From: Vicinamibacteria bacterium
Lineage (GTDB): Bacteria > Acidobacteriota > Vicinamibacteria > Fen-336
DNA length: 34,480 nucleotides
NCBI GenBank assembly: GCA_025923995.1
Contig: JAICEW010000024.1
Location: 1-34,480 of the forward strand
Reading direction: 5' to 3'
Each line of letters opens with the position of its first letter. The stretch's first letter is position 1. The position numbers and the translations under genes were made by a program. The notes under the pieces are model-generated. The model worked only from the letters and a program-made list of their open reading frames with translations. It did not search any database and was not told the DNA's origin. Positions 5,861 to 13,973 of this stretch are shown here, one piece after another.

Positions 5861-8200
5861 GTGAAGAGCGACATCAAGAAGGCGGTGGTCCTGGGCGGCG
5901 GCACCATGGGCGCGCAGGTGGCGGCGCACCTGGTGGGGCAGGGGATCGAGGTCACCCTGCTCGACATCGTGGCGAAGGAAGGGGACCGCTCGGCCGTCGC
6001 CAAGAAGGCGGTCGAGAACCTCAAGCGGCTGAAGCCCTCGCCGCTCCACCTGCCGGAGCACGCGGCGCTCATCCGGACCGGCAACTTCGACGACGACTGG
6101 GGAGCGCTCAAGGACGCGGACTGGGTCTTCGAGGCCGTGGTCGAGGACCTGGAGATCAAGCGCCAGCTCTTCGCGCGGGTGGCGTCGGCGGTCAAGAAGA
6201 CGGCGATCGTGGCCACCAACACCTCCGGCCTCGGGATCGACGCCATGTCGTCGCACCTGCCGGAGGACTTCCGCCGCCGCTTCCTCGGCACGCACTTCTT
6301 CAACCCGCCCCGCTACCTCAAGCTGCTGGAGACGATCCCGGGAAAGCACACGGCGACCGAGGTGCTGGCGGCCATGGAGCGCTTCGCCGACGAGGTGATG
6401 GGCAAGGCGGTCGTGCGCTGCAAGGACACGCCCAACTTCATCGGCAACCGCATCGGCTCCTTCGGCATGGGCAGCGTGCTCAAGGAGATGATCGACCTGG
6501 ACCTGACGGTCGAGGACGTGGACACGCTCACCGGCCCCGCCATCGGCCGCGCGCGCAGCGCCACCTTCCGCACGGCGGACATCGCGGGCGTCGACGTCTG
6601 CGTGAAGGTGTCGCAGAACCTCTACGACGCGGTGCCGAACGACCCCTTCCGCGACGTCTTCAAGGTCCCCGACTTCATGAAGGCGATGGTGGAGCGCGGC
6701 CTGCTGGGCCAGAAGGCGGGCGCGGGCTTCTACAAGAAGGAAAAGGACGACATCCGCACCCTGGACTGGAAGACGCTCGAGTACCGGGAGCGCCGGAAGG
6801 CGAAGTTCCCGTCGCTGGAGGCCGCGCAGAACGTGAGCGACCTGGGGGCGCGCCTCAACCAGGTCTTCGCCGGCAAGGACAAGGGCGCCCAGTTCCTCTG
6901 GCGCGTCCTGTCGGGCACCAGCCTCTACGCGGCGGGCCTGGTCCCCGAGATCTCGGACGACGTGATCTCGATCGATCGCGCCATGGAGTGGGGGTACGGC
7001 TGGGGCAGCGGGCCCTTCCGGCTGCTCGACATGCTGGGCGTCGCGTCCGTCGCGGAGCGGGCCCGGGCCGAGGGCCGCGCGGTGCCCCCGCTGGTCGAGC
7101 AGCTGCTCGCCTCGGGCCGCAAGCGCTTCTACGAGACCGAGGGGAGCCGCACCACCGTGTTCGGTCCCGGCGGCGTCTCCCCGGTCGCGGACCGCCCGGG
7201 CGTCATCGAGGTCGCCGTACAGAAGTCGCGCGTGGCCCCGGTCAAGAAGAACGCGGGGGCGAGCCTGGTCGACCTGGGCGACGGCGTGGGGCTGGTCGAG
7301 TTCCACTCCAAGATGAACACGCTGGGCCAGGACACGTTCTCCGTCCTCTCCTTCGCGGCGAAGGAGGGCAAGGCGCACTTCGACGCGCTGGTGGTCGGCA
7401 ACCAGGCCGAGCAGTTCACGGTGGGCGCCAACCTCATGCTGGCGCTGCTGGCGGTCCAGGGGGAGGAGTGGGACGAGATCGACCTCTCCATCCGCCAGTT
7501 CCAGAACGCCAACATGGCGCTCAAGTACTCGGACCTGCCGGTGGTGGTGGCGCCCTTCGGGATGGCGCTGGGCGGCGGCTGCGAGATCAGCCTGCACGGG
7601 ACGCGCATCCGCTTCTCGGCCGAGACCTACATGGGCCTGGTCGAGGCCGGCGTCGGGCTGCTGCCGGGCGGCGGCGGCTGCAAGGAGATGGCGCTGCGCG
7701 CGCACGACCGCTGCGCGGGCGTGCCGGAGGCGGACGCCTTCGCCTTCGTGAAGCGCGCCTTCGACCTCATCGGCTTCGCGCGCGTCTCCACCTCGGGCGC
7801 GGAGGCGCTTCGCATGTTCGGCACGCCGGCCGACACCCTCTCGCCCCATCCGGACCGGCTGATCGCCGACGCCAAGCAGGTTGCGCTGGGCCTGGCCCGC
7901 GCGGGGCACCGGCCGGGCCGGCCGCGCACGGACGTGCCGGTGCTGGGGCGGCCGGCCATCGCCACCTTCAAGGCCGGCGTCCACAACGCGCTGCGCGGCG
8001 GCCACATCAGCGAGCACGACGCCCTGGTGGCGACCAGGATCGCGACCGTGCTGTGCGGCGGAGATCGCGCGCCCGGCGTGGCCAGCGAGCAGCACTACCT
8101 GGACCTGGAGCGCGAGGCGTTCCTGTCGCTGCTGGGCACGCCCAAGACGCTGGCGCGCATCCAGCACACGCTCAAGGAAGGCAAGCCGCTCCGGAACTAG
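5861..8200 (+). CDS. fadN: FadN-type 3-hydroxyacyl-CoA dehydrogenase / enoyl-CoA hydratase
   Basis: A 779-residue bifunctional enzyme for the hydration and NAD-dependent oxidation steps of beta-oxidation. The N-terminus is the dehydrogenase, with NAD-binding GGGTMGAQVA near residue 12, the GTHFFNPP active-site strand and the C-terminal 3HCDH segment (CKDTPNFIGNRIG). The hydratase/crotonase domain follows after about residue 470, with FHSKMNTLG, the GMALGGGCEISLH oxyanion region and GLVEAGVGLLPGGGG carrying the catalytic glutamate. Dehydrogenase-first order and this length match Bacillus FadN rather than E. coli FadB. The start is GTG with a GGGGGAGA ribosome-binding site. The thiolase gene begins 30 bases downstream. 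Confidence 0.92.
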   Translation: MKSDIKKAVVLGGGTMGAQVAAHLVGQGIEVTLLDIVAKEGDRSAVAKKAVENLKRLKPSPLHLPEHAALIRTGNFDDDWGALKDADWVFEAVVEDLEIKRQLFARVASAVKKTAIVATNTSGLGIDAMSSHLPEDFRRRFLGTHFFNPPRYLKLLETIPGKHTATEVLAAMERFADEVMGKAVVRCKDTPNFIGNRIGSFGMGSVLKEMIDLDLTVEDVDTLTGPAIGRARSATFRTADIAGVDVCVKVSQNLYDAVPNDPFRDVFKVPDFMKAMVERGLLGQKAGAGFYKKEKDDIRTLDWKTLEYRERRKAKFPSLEAAQNVSDLGARLNQVFAGKDKGAQFLWRVLSGTSLYAAGLVPEISDDVISIDRAMEWGYGWGSGPFRLLDMLGVASVAERARAEGRAVPPLVEQLLASGRKRFYETEGSRTTVFGPGGVSPVADRPGVIEVAVQKSRVAPVKKNAGASLVDLGDGVGLVEFHSKMNTLGQDTFSVLSFAAKEGKAHFDALVVGNQAEQFTVGANLMLALLAVQGEEWDEIDLSIRQFQNANMALKYSDLPVVVAPFGMALGGGCEISLHGTRIRFSAETYMGLVEAGVGLLPGGGGCKEMALRAHDRCAGVPEADAFAFVKRAFDLIGFARVSTSGAEALRMFGTPADTLSPHPDRLIADAKQVALGLARAGHRPGRPRTDVPVLGRPAIATFKAGVHNALRGGHISEHDALVATRIATVLCGGDRAPGVASEQHYLDLEREAFLSLLGTPKTLARIQHTLKEGKPLRN

Positions 8201-8230
8201 GCATGGGGACGAACGCGCGGAGAGTGAGTC

Positions 8231-9397
8231 ATGCGTGAAGCAGTGATCGTGTCCGCGGTGCGGACGGCGGTGGGCAAGGCGGGGCGGGGGACGCTGCGGG
8301 AGACGCGGCCCGACGACATGGCGGCCGAGGCCATCAAGGGCGCGCTCGCGCGCGTGCCGGGCGTCGAGCCCGCGATGGTGGACGACGTGATCCTGGGCTG
8401 CGCCATGCCCGAGGCCGAGCAGGGTGGCAACGTGGCCCGCATCGCGAGCCTGCTGGCGGGCGTCCCCCACACCGCGTCGGCCATGACCATCAACCGCTTC
8501 TGCTCGTCCGGGCTGCAGGCGATCGCGCTGGGGGCGGACGCGGTCGCGTCGGGCCGGGCGCAGGTGGTGGTGGCCGGCGGCACCGAGTCCATGAGCCTCA
8601 TCCCGATGGGCGGACACAAGATCTCCCCCAACCCCACGCTCATGGACGTGTATCCCGACAGCTACCTGGGCATGGGCCTCACGGCGGAGGCGGTCGCGAA
8701 GAAGTACGGCATCGACCGCGAGCAGTCGGACGCGTTTTCGCTGGCATCGCACCAGAAGGCGCTGGCGGCCATCGCGGCCGGGAAGTTCAAGGACGAGGTG
8801 GTGCCGCTCACGGTCACGGTGCCCAACGGCGACGGCAAGCCCAGGACGGTCGTGTTCGACACCGACGAGGGACCCCGGGCGGACACGAGCCCCGCGGGGC
8901 TCGCGAAGCTGCGGCCCGCGTTCGCCGCCGGCGGGCTGGTCACGGCCGGCAACTCGTCGCAGACCTCCGACGGCGCGGCCGCCACGGTCGTGAGGTCGGC
9001 CGAGCGGGCGAAGACGCTGGGCCTCAAGCCGCTCGCCCGGTTCGTGACCTACGCGGTGGCGGGCGTGCCGCCCGAGATCATGGGCATCGGGCCGGTGGAG
9101 GCGATCCCCAAGGCGCTCAAGCAGGCCGGGCTCAAGCTCGAGGACATCGACCTGATCGAGCTGAACGAGGCGTTCGCCTGCCAGGCGCTGGCCGTCATCA
9201 AGGCGGCGGGGCTCGATCCGGCCAGGGTCAACGTGAACGGCGGCGCGGTGGCGCTGGGCCATCCCCTGGGCTGCACCGGGGCCAAGCTGACGGCGCAGAT
9301 CCTGGCCGAGATGGAGAGGCGGAAGGCCCGCTACGGGCTGGTGACGATGTGCGTGGGCGGCGGCATGGGCGCCGCCGGAATTCTGGAAAGGATCTGA
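8231..9397 (+). CDS. fadA: Acetyl-CoA acyltransferase (3-ketoacyl-CoA thiolase)
   Basis: A 388-residue degradative thiolase that cleaves 3-ketoacyl-CoA with CoA to acetyl-CoA and a shortened acyl-CoA. The nucleophile C91 lies in [12 protein letters not shown]344 lies in the GHPLGCTG loop and the general-acid/base C374 in CVGGGMG. The [11 protein letters not shown] segment is also typical. The length is normal for the family. It sits between fadN and fadE, so the FadN/FadA pair provides the last three steps of each cycle. ATG start at 8231, with a purine-rich ribosome-binding site a few bases upstream. Confidence 0.93.
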   Translation: MREAVIVSAVRTAVGKAGRGTLRETRPDDMAAEAIKGALARVPGVEPAMVDDVILGCAMPEAEQGGNVARIASLLAGVPHTASAMTINRFCSSGLQAIALGADAVASGRAQVVVAGGTESMSLIPMGGHKISPNPTLMDVYPDSYLGMGLTAEAVAKKYGIDREQSDAFSLASHQKALAAIAAGKFKDEVVPLTVTVPNGDGKPRTVVFDTDEGPRADTSPAGLAKLRPAFAAGGLVTAGNSSQTSDGAAATVVRSAERAKTLGLKPLARFVTYAVAGVPPEIMGIGPVEAIPKALKQAGLKLEDIDLIELNEAFACQALAVIKAAGLDPARVNVNGGAVALGHPLGCTGAKLTAQILAEMERRKARYGLVTMCVGGGMGAAGILERI

Positions 9398-9401
9398 CGC
9401 G

Positions 9402-11192
9402 ATGGCGACCGAGACCAAGGCCCCGGCGGCGACGCTCCGAGGGGGCAGCTTCCTGATCGAGGACCACTCGCCCGCGGACGTGTTCACGCCCGGCGACTTC
9501 ACCGAAGAGCAGCGGATGATCGGCGAGACCGCGGACGCGCTCATGGAGAACGAGATGCTGCCGCGGCTGCCGGAGATCCTGGCCCTCAAGTACGAGGCCA
9601 CGCGGGAGCTGCTCAAGAAGGCGGGCGAGCTGGGCCTGCTGGGCATCGAGATCCCCGAGGAGTACGGCGGCATGGGCCTGGACAAGGTCTCGGGCTGCAT
9701 CGCCTCGGAGGCGGCCGCGCGTGACGGCAGCTTCGCCGTCTCCTACATGGGCCACTGCGGCATCGGCTCGCTGCCCATCGTCTACTTCGGCACGCCGGAG
9801 CAGAAGCAGAAGTACCTGCCGAAGTTCGTGACCGGCGAGTGGATCAGCTCGTATTCGCTCTCGGAGGCGAGCTCCGCCTCCGACGCCATGAACGCCAAGG
9901 CCAAGGCCGTGCTCTCGCCCGACGGCAAGAGCTGGATCATCAACGGCGAGAAGATGTGGCTGACCAACGCCGGCTTCGCGGACGTCTACATCACGTTCGC
10001 CAAGGTCGACGGGGAGCACTTCACCGCCTTCATCGTCGACAAGGGCCTGCCCGGCGTGAGCCTGGGCGCCGAGGAGAAGAAGACCGGCATCAAGGGCAGC
10101 TCCACGCGCCCGCTCATCCTGCAGGACGCGGTGATCCCGAAGGAGAACCTGCTGGGCGAGATCGGCAAGGGCCACAAGATCGCGTTCAACATCCTCAACG
10201 TCGGCCGCTTCAAGCTGGGCGCGGGCGTCACCGGCGGCGCCAAGCTCGCCATCGGCCAGGCCGCGCAGTACGCGAAGTCGCGGACGGCCTTCGGCAAGTC
10301 CATCTCCGACTTCGGGCTCATCCGCGAGAAGCTGGCCCAGATGGCGATCCTGGCCTACGTGTCGGACTCCATGGTCTACCGCACCGCCGGCATGATCGAC
10401 CGCAACCTGGAGGGAGTCGATCTCCACGACGCCGCCGGCGCCTTGAAGCGCATCGAGGAGTACGACGTCGAGTGCTCGATGGTCAAGGTGTGGTGCTCGG
10501 AGATGCTGGACTACGTCGTGGACGAGACGGTGCAGATCTTCGGCGGCGCCGGCTACGTCGAGGACTACCCGGCCGAGCGCTTCTGGCGCGACGCCCGCGT
10601 GAACCGCATCTTCGAGGGCACCAACGAGATCAACCGGCTGCTGGTGCCCGGCCGCCTCATCCGCCGCGCCATGAAGGGCGAGCTGCCGATCTTCCAGAAG
10701 GCGATGGGCCTCATGGAGGAGCTGTCCGCGGGGCCGTCGCTCGCGGACGCGCCCGAGGGCTTCCTGGCCGCCGAGGCGCGCCTGACGGCCGGCGCCAAGA
10801 AGGTCGCGCTCATGTGCCTGGGCCTGGCCGTGCAGCGCTTCGGCCAGGAGCTGGAGGAGCAGCAGGAGGTGCTGGGGCTGTTCGCGGACGTGGCCATGGA
10901 GACCTACGCGCTGGAGAGCGCGCTCATCCGCACGCAGAAGCGGGCGGAGCGCATGGGCGAGGACGCCAGCCGCCTGCAGGAGGCCGCGGTCTCCTGCTTC
11001 GCGCAGGACGCGCTCGACCGCATCGAGTGCGCGGCGCGCCGCCTGCTGGCGGCGGTGGGCGAGGGCGACATGCTCCGCACGTACCTGGCGGCGCTCAAGC
11101 GCTTCACGCGGCGCGAGGCGGTGAACACGGTCGCGCTCCGGCGCGAGATCGCCGCGGCCGTGGTCGACAAGGCCGCCTACCCGTTGTCGTGA
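9402..11192 (+). CDS. fadE: Long-chain acyl-CoA dehydrogenase (FadE-type, Bacillus class)
   Basis: A 596-residue FAD-dependent acyl-CoA dehydrogenase catalysing the first oxidation of acyl-CoA. The catalytic base is E405 in IFEGTNEINRLLVPG. Other family hallmarks are the PEEYGGMGLD and SEASSASDA flavin-binding segments and the WITNAG-like MWLTNAGFADVY strand. The C-terminal 170 residues form the extra helical domain seen in the roughly 595-residue FadE/VLCAD-like group. It begins 4 bases after the thiolase stop. Electron-transfer flavoprotein genes, present beside Bacillus fad genes, are not in this window. The operon appears to end here, since a new promoter follows. Confidence 0.92.
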   Translation: MATETKAPAATLRGGSFLIEDHSPADVFTPGDFTEEQRMIGETADALMENEMLPRLPEILALKYEATRELLKKAGELGLLGIEIPEEYGGMGLDKVSGCIASEAAARDGSFAVSYMGHCGIGSLPIVYFGTPEQKQKYLPKFVTGEWISSYSLSEASSASDAMNAKAKAVLSPDGKSWIINGEKMWLTNAGFADVYITFAKVDGEHFTAFIVDKGLPGVSLGAEEKKTGIKGSSTRPLILQDAVIPKENLLGEIGKGHKIAFNILNVGRFKLGAGVTGGAKLAIGQAAQYAKSRTAFGKSISDFGLIREKLAQMAILAYVSDSMVYRTAGMIDRNLEGVDLHDAAGALKRIEEYDVECSMVKVWCSEMLDYVVDETVQIFGGAGYVEDYPAERFWRDARVNRIFEGTNEINRLLVPGRLIRRAMKGELPIFQKAMGLMEELSAGPSLADAPEGFLAAEARLTAGAKKVALMCLGLAVQRFGQELEEQQEVLGLFADVAMETYALESALIRTQKRAERMGEDASRLQEAAVSCFAQDALDRIECAARRLLAAVGEGDMLRTYLAALKRFTRREAVNTVALRREIAAAVVDKAAYPLS

Positions 11193-11208
11193 TCTCGCTT
11201 CGTTTTCG

Positions 11209-11238
11209 TTGACAGCTTTTGCGGGCGGGCCGTACCAT
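11209..11238 (+). promoter_or_regulatory. Promoter for fadL and downstream genes
   Basis: TTGACA (11209-11214) and TACCAT (11233-11238) are separated by 18 bp. The predicted start near 11245 leaves a leader of about 100 bases before the ATG at 11346. No FadR-box-like palindrome overlaps it, so this unit may not be under the same repressor. I saw no clear terminator for the preceding fad operon in the gap. Confidence 0.55.
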
Positions 11239-11345
11239 CGCTGACACGCCCGCGGGGCCGTGAGAGAGCCTCGGCCGCTGCCGGTGGCGTGATCGTGCCA
11301 AAGCCGTGCGCTCCCACCCGAATCCCTGAGGAGGTCAGAGACACC

Positions 11346-12641
11346 ATGAACCGCGCATCCATCCGGTGGGCTGCCGCGGCCGCGTCCCTGGCGGCCGCGG
11401 TGTGCGCCGCGCCCGCGTCCGAGGCGGCCGGCTTCGCGATCTTCGAGCAGGGGGCCCGGGCCATGGGCTTCGCCGGCGCCGTGACCGCGCAGAGCAAGGA
11501 CGGCTCCGCCATCTTCCACAACGCGGCCGGCATCGCCTTCCTGAAGGACAAGCAGATCTACTTCGGCGGCACGCTCATCCATCCCAGCGCGAGCTTCACC
11601 GGCCAGGAGCCCTTTCCCGGCCCGGGCATCACCGAAAACGGCGACGTCGGGATCCTGATCCCTCCGAACTTCTACTACACGCACCCGTTCAGCGAGCGCG
11701 TGGCTTTCGGGATCGGCGTGCACGCGCCCTTCGGGCTGCAGACCAAGTGGGAAGACCCCGACAACTTCTCCGGCCGCTACATCTCCACCCGGGCGGACCT
11801 CAAGGGCTTCGCGCTCAACCCCACGGTGGCGTTCAAGCTCGAGGACCGCCTCTCGATCGGCGTGGGCCTGGACGTGCGCTTCGCGAAGATCGCCCTCGAC
11901 CGCCGCGTGCCCGTGGTCAACCCGTTCTCGCAGCGCGTGGTGGACGGGGCCGAGGTGAACCTCGAGAGCGACATGAACACCGGGTTCGGGTTCAACGTCG
12001 GGATCATGGCCAAGCCCAGCGAATCGCTCAGCGTCGGGCTCAGCTACCGGCACAAGGTCAACGTGGACTTCAGCGGCACCGCCAACTTCGAGCCCATCGC
12101 GACCGGCAGCCCGGAGCTCGACGTGCGCGTGCGCGCGCTGCTGCCGGCCGGCGCGACCCCGGTCGAGACGGCGATCGAGTTCCCCGGCTTCGCGTCGTTC
12201 GGGTTCGCCAAGAGCTTCGGCGACTGGACGTTCGAGGCCGACGTGAACTGGTACCAGTGGTCGACGTTCGACGAGCTCACGCTCACGTTCCCGTCCGAGC
12301 CGCGTCTCGACGAGACGATCGAGGAGGAGTACTCGAGCTCGTTCCAGTACCGCTTCGGCATCGAGCGCGTCCTGAACGAGGCCTGGGAGGTGCGCGGCGG
12401 GTACTTCTTCGACGAGACCCCGTCGCCGCCCGCGTCCATGTCGCCGTTGCTGCCCGACGCCAACCGCCACGGCTTCTGCCTGGGCGGGTCCTGGGTCTCC
12501 GGACGCTTCCGGCTCGACTCGGCGTTCTGGTACGTGCTCGCCTCCGAGCGCTCCACCGGCGGCGCCAACCGCGACCGCTACGACGGCACGTACAAGAGCC
12601 ACGCGCTCACGCTCGGCATCTCGCTGGGCTACGCGTTCTGA
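11346..12641 (+). CDS. fadL: Outer-membrane long-chain fatty acid transporter (FadL/OmpP1 family)
   Basis: A 431-residue outer-membrane beta-barrel. A signal peptide (about 1-27, ending in ASEA) is followed by the family's mature N-terminus AGFAIFEQGARAMGFAGA, with DGSAIFHNAAGIAFL shortly after. This corresponds to the FadL hatch region. Alternating strands run to a C-terminal aromatic residue (GYAF), typical of barrel proteins. It takes long-chain fatty acids across the outer membrane. I chose the ATG at 11346 because AGGAGGT lies at 11329-11335 and the signal peptide starts there. It lies directly after the beta-oxidation genes and 20 bases before a secreted GDSL esterase, which makes a scavenging role likely. 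Confidence 0.9.
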   Translation: MNRASIRWAAAAASLAAAVCAAPASEAAGFAIFEQGARAMGFAGAVTAQSKDGSAIFHNAAGIAFLKDKQIYFGGTLIHPSASFTGQEPFPGPGITENGDVGILIPPNFYYTHPFSERVAFGIGVHAPFGLQTKWEDPDNFSGRYISTRADLKGFALNPTVAFKLEDRLSIGVGLDVRFAKIALDRRVPVVNPFSQRVVDGAEVNLESDMNTGFGFNVGIMAKPSESLSVGLSYRHKVNVDFSGTANFEPIATGSPELDVRVRALLPAGATPVETAIEFPGFASFGFAKSFGDWTFEADVNWYQWSTFDELTLTFPSEPRLDETIEEEYSSSFQYRFGIERVLNEAWEVRGGYFFDETPSPPASMSPLLPDANRHGFCLGGSWVSGRFRLDSAFWYVLASERSTGGANRDRYDGTYKSHALTLGISLGYAF

Positions 12642-12661
12642 CGCCCGTGAGGAGCATCGCC

Positions 12662-13957
12662 ATGCGTGACCTGTTCGCTTCGACCGCCGCCACCCTGCTC
12701 CTGGCCGCGCCCGCGCTCGCGCAGGGCACGGCGCCCGCCGCTCCCAGCTTCGCCAGCTTCTTCGTGGTGGGCGACAGCCTGGCCTCGGGCTTCGTCTCGG
12801 GCGCCCTGGTCTCGACCCACCAGGTCAACTCGGTGCCGGCGCACATCGCCAGGGGCGCCGCCGTCACCGACTTCCAGCAGCCCACCGTCAGCGAGCCCGG
12901 CATCCCCGTCGAGCTGGCGCTGCAGTCGCTCAACCCCGCGCCCATCATCGGGCCCAAGGCCTCGGCGACGGGCGGTCCCACCAACCTGGGGCTGCCGCGC
13001 GCCTACAACAACATGGCGGTGCCGGGCGCGACGCTGATCGACGCGCTCACGCGCACCACAGACAACGGCGGCCTGCACGACATGATCCTGCGCGGCCGCG
13101 GCACGCAGGTGGCGCAGGTGGTGGGGGCCCGGCCCAGCACGGTGCTGGTCTGGATCGGCAACAACGACGTGCTGGGCGCGGCCGTGCGCGGCCGGGCCAT
13201 CGACAACGTCACGCTCACGCCGGCCGCCACCTTCCGCCAGGCGTACCAGCAGCTGATCACCACGCTCGCCAACACCGGCGCGCGCATCTTCGCCGCCAAC
13301 CTGCCGGACGTCACCAGCATCCCGTTCGTGACCACCATCCCCCCCGTGGTGGTGAACCCCTCCACCGGCCAGCCCGTGCTCTCGAACGGCCAGCCGATCC
13401 CGCTCATCGGCCCCAACGGACCCTTGCCCACCGGCAGCCTGGTGACGCTCGCGGCCTCCTCGCTGCTGGCCCAGGGGATCGGCATCCCCACCGCCCTCGG
13501 CGGCCGCGGCACGCCGCTGCCCGACGAGGTGGTGCTCGACCCCACCGAGCGCTCGACCATCGTCGACCGCGTCAACGCCAACAACCAGGCCATCCGCGAC
13601 ATCTGCGCCGCCGCCAACGTGCCGGTGCTGGACCAGAACGCGATCCTGCGCCGGCTGGCGACGCAGGGCGAGGTGGTGGGCGGCGTGACCTACACCTCCG
13701 CCTTCCTGACGGGCGGCATCTTCAGCTACGACGGGGTGCATCCCACCGACATGGGCTACGCCATCTCGGCCAACGAGTGGATTCGCCTCATGAACGCGAA
13801 CGGCGCCAGCCTGCCCGAAGTGGACCTGCTGCCCTTTTCCGGCATCAGCGCGCAGGTGACGCGCTCCTCGGTCACGGTTCCCCACACCGCGTGGGAGTTC
13901 ACGCCCGAGGCCTACGCGGCGCTGCTCGCGGCCTTCCCGCTGCTCGACCGCCCCTAG
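12662..13957 (+). CDS. Secreted GDSL/SGNH-family lipase or esterase
   Basis: A 431-residue SGNH hydrolase with a signal peptide (about 1-20, cleavage after ALA). All four SGNH blocks are visible: nucleophile S39 in VVGDSLASG, the glycine block in NNMAVPGAT, the asparagine block in VWIGNNDVLG, and the Asp/His block in YDGVHPTDMGY near the end. The protein is longer than minimal SGNH enzymes, mainly because of a Pro/Gly-rich insert around residues 220-300. It follows fadL by 20 bases with a GAGGAG ribosome-binding site. A likely role is hydrolysis of exogenous lipids outside the inner membrane, feeding FadL. The substrate is not determinable. Confidence 0.85.
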   Translation: MRDLFASTAATLLLAAPALAQGTAPAAPSFASFFVVGDSLASGFVSGALVSTHQVNSVPAHIARGAAVTDFQQPTVSEPGIPVELALQSLNPAPIIGPKASATGGPTNLGLPRAYNNMAVPGATLIDALTRTTDNGGLHDMILRGRGTQVAQVVGARPSTVLVWIGNNDVLGAAVRGRAIDNVTLTPAATFRQAYQQLITTLANTGARIFAANLPDVTSIPFVTTIPPVVVNPSTGQPVLSNGQPIPLIGPNGPLPTGSLVTLAASSLLAQGIGIPTALGGRGTPLPDEVVLDPTERSTIVDRVNANNQAIRDICAAANVPVLDQNAILRRLATQGEVVGGVTYTSAFLTGGIFSYDGVHPTDMGYAISANEWIRLMNANGASLPEVDLLPFSGISAQVTRSSVTVPHTAWEFTPEAYAALLAAFPLLDRP

Positions 13958-13973
13958 GCAGGAGGCCACGGCG

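Noticed and set aside
5765-9700. Open frame of about 1311 codons on the minus strand across fadN and fadA
   Set aside because: It lies antisense to clearly homologous genes, is Arg/His/Gly-rich with no recognisable domain, and reflects stop-codon scarcity in high-GC DNA.
9228-12602. Open frame of about 1124 codons on the minus strand across fadE and fadL
   Set aside because: Antisense shadow of real genes; no domain motifs or plausible start region.
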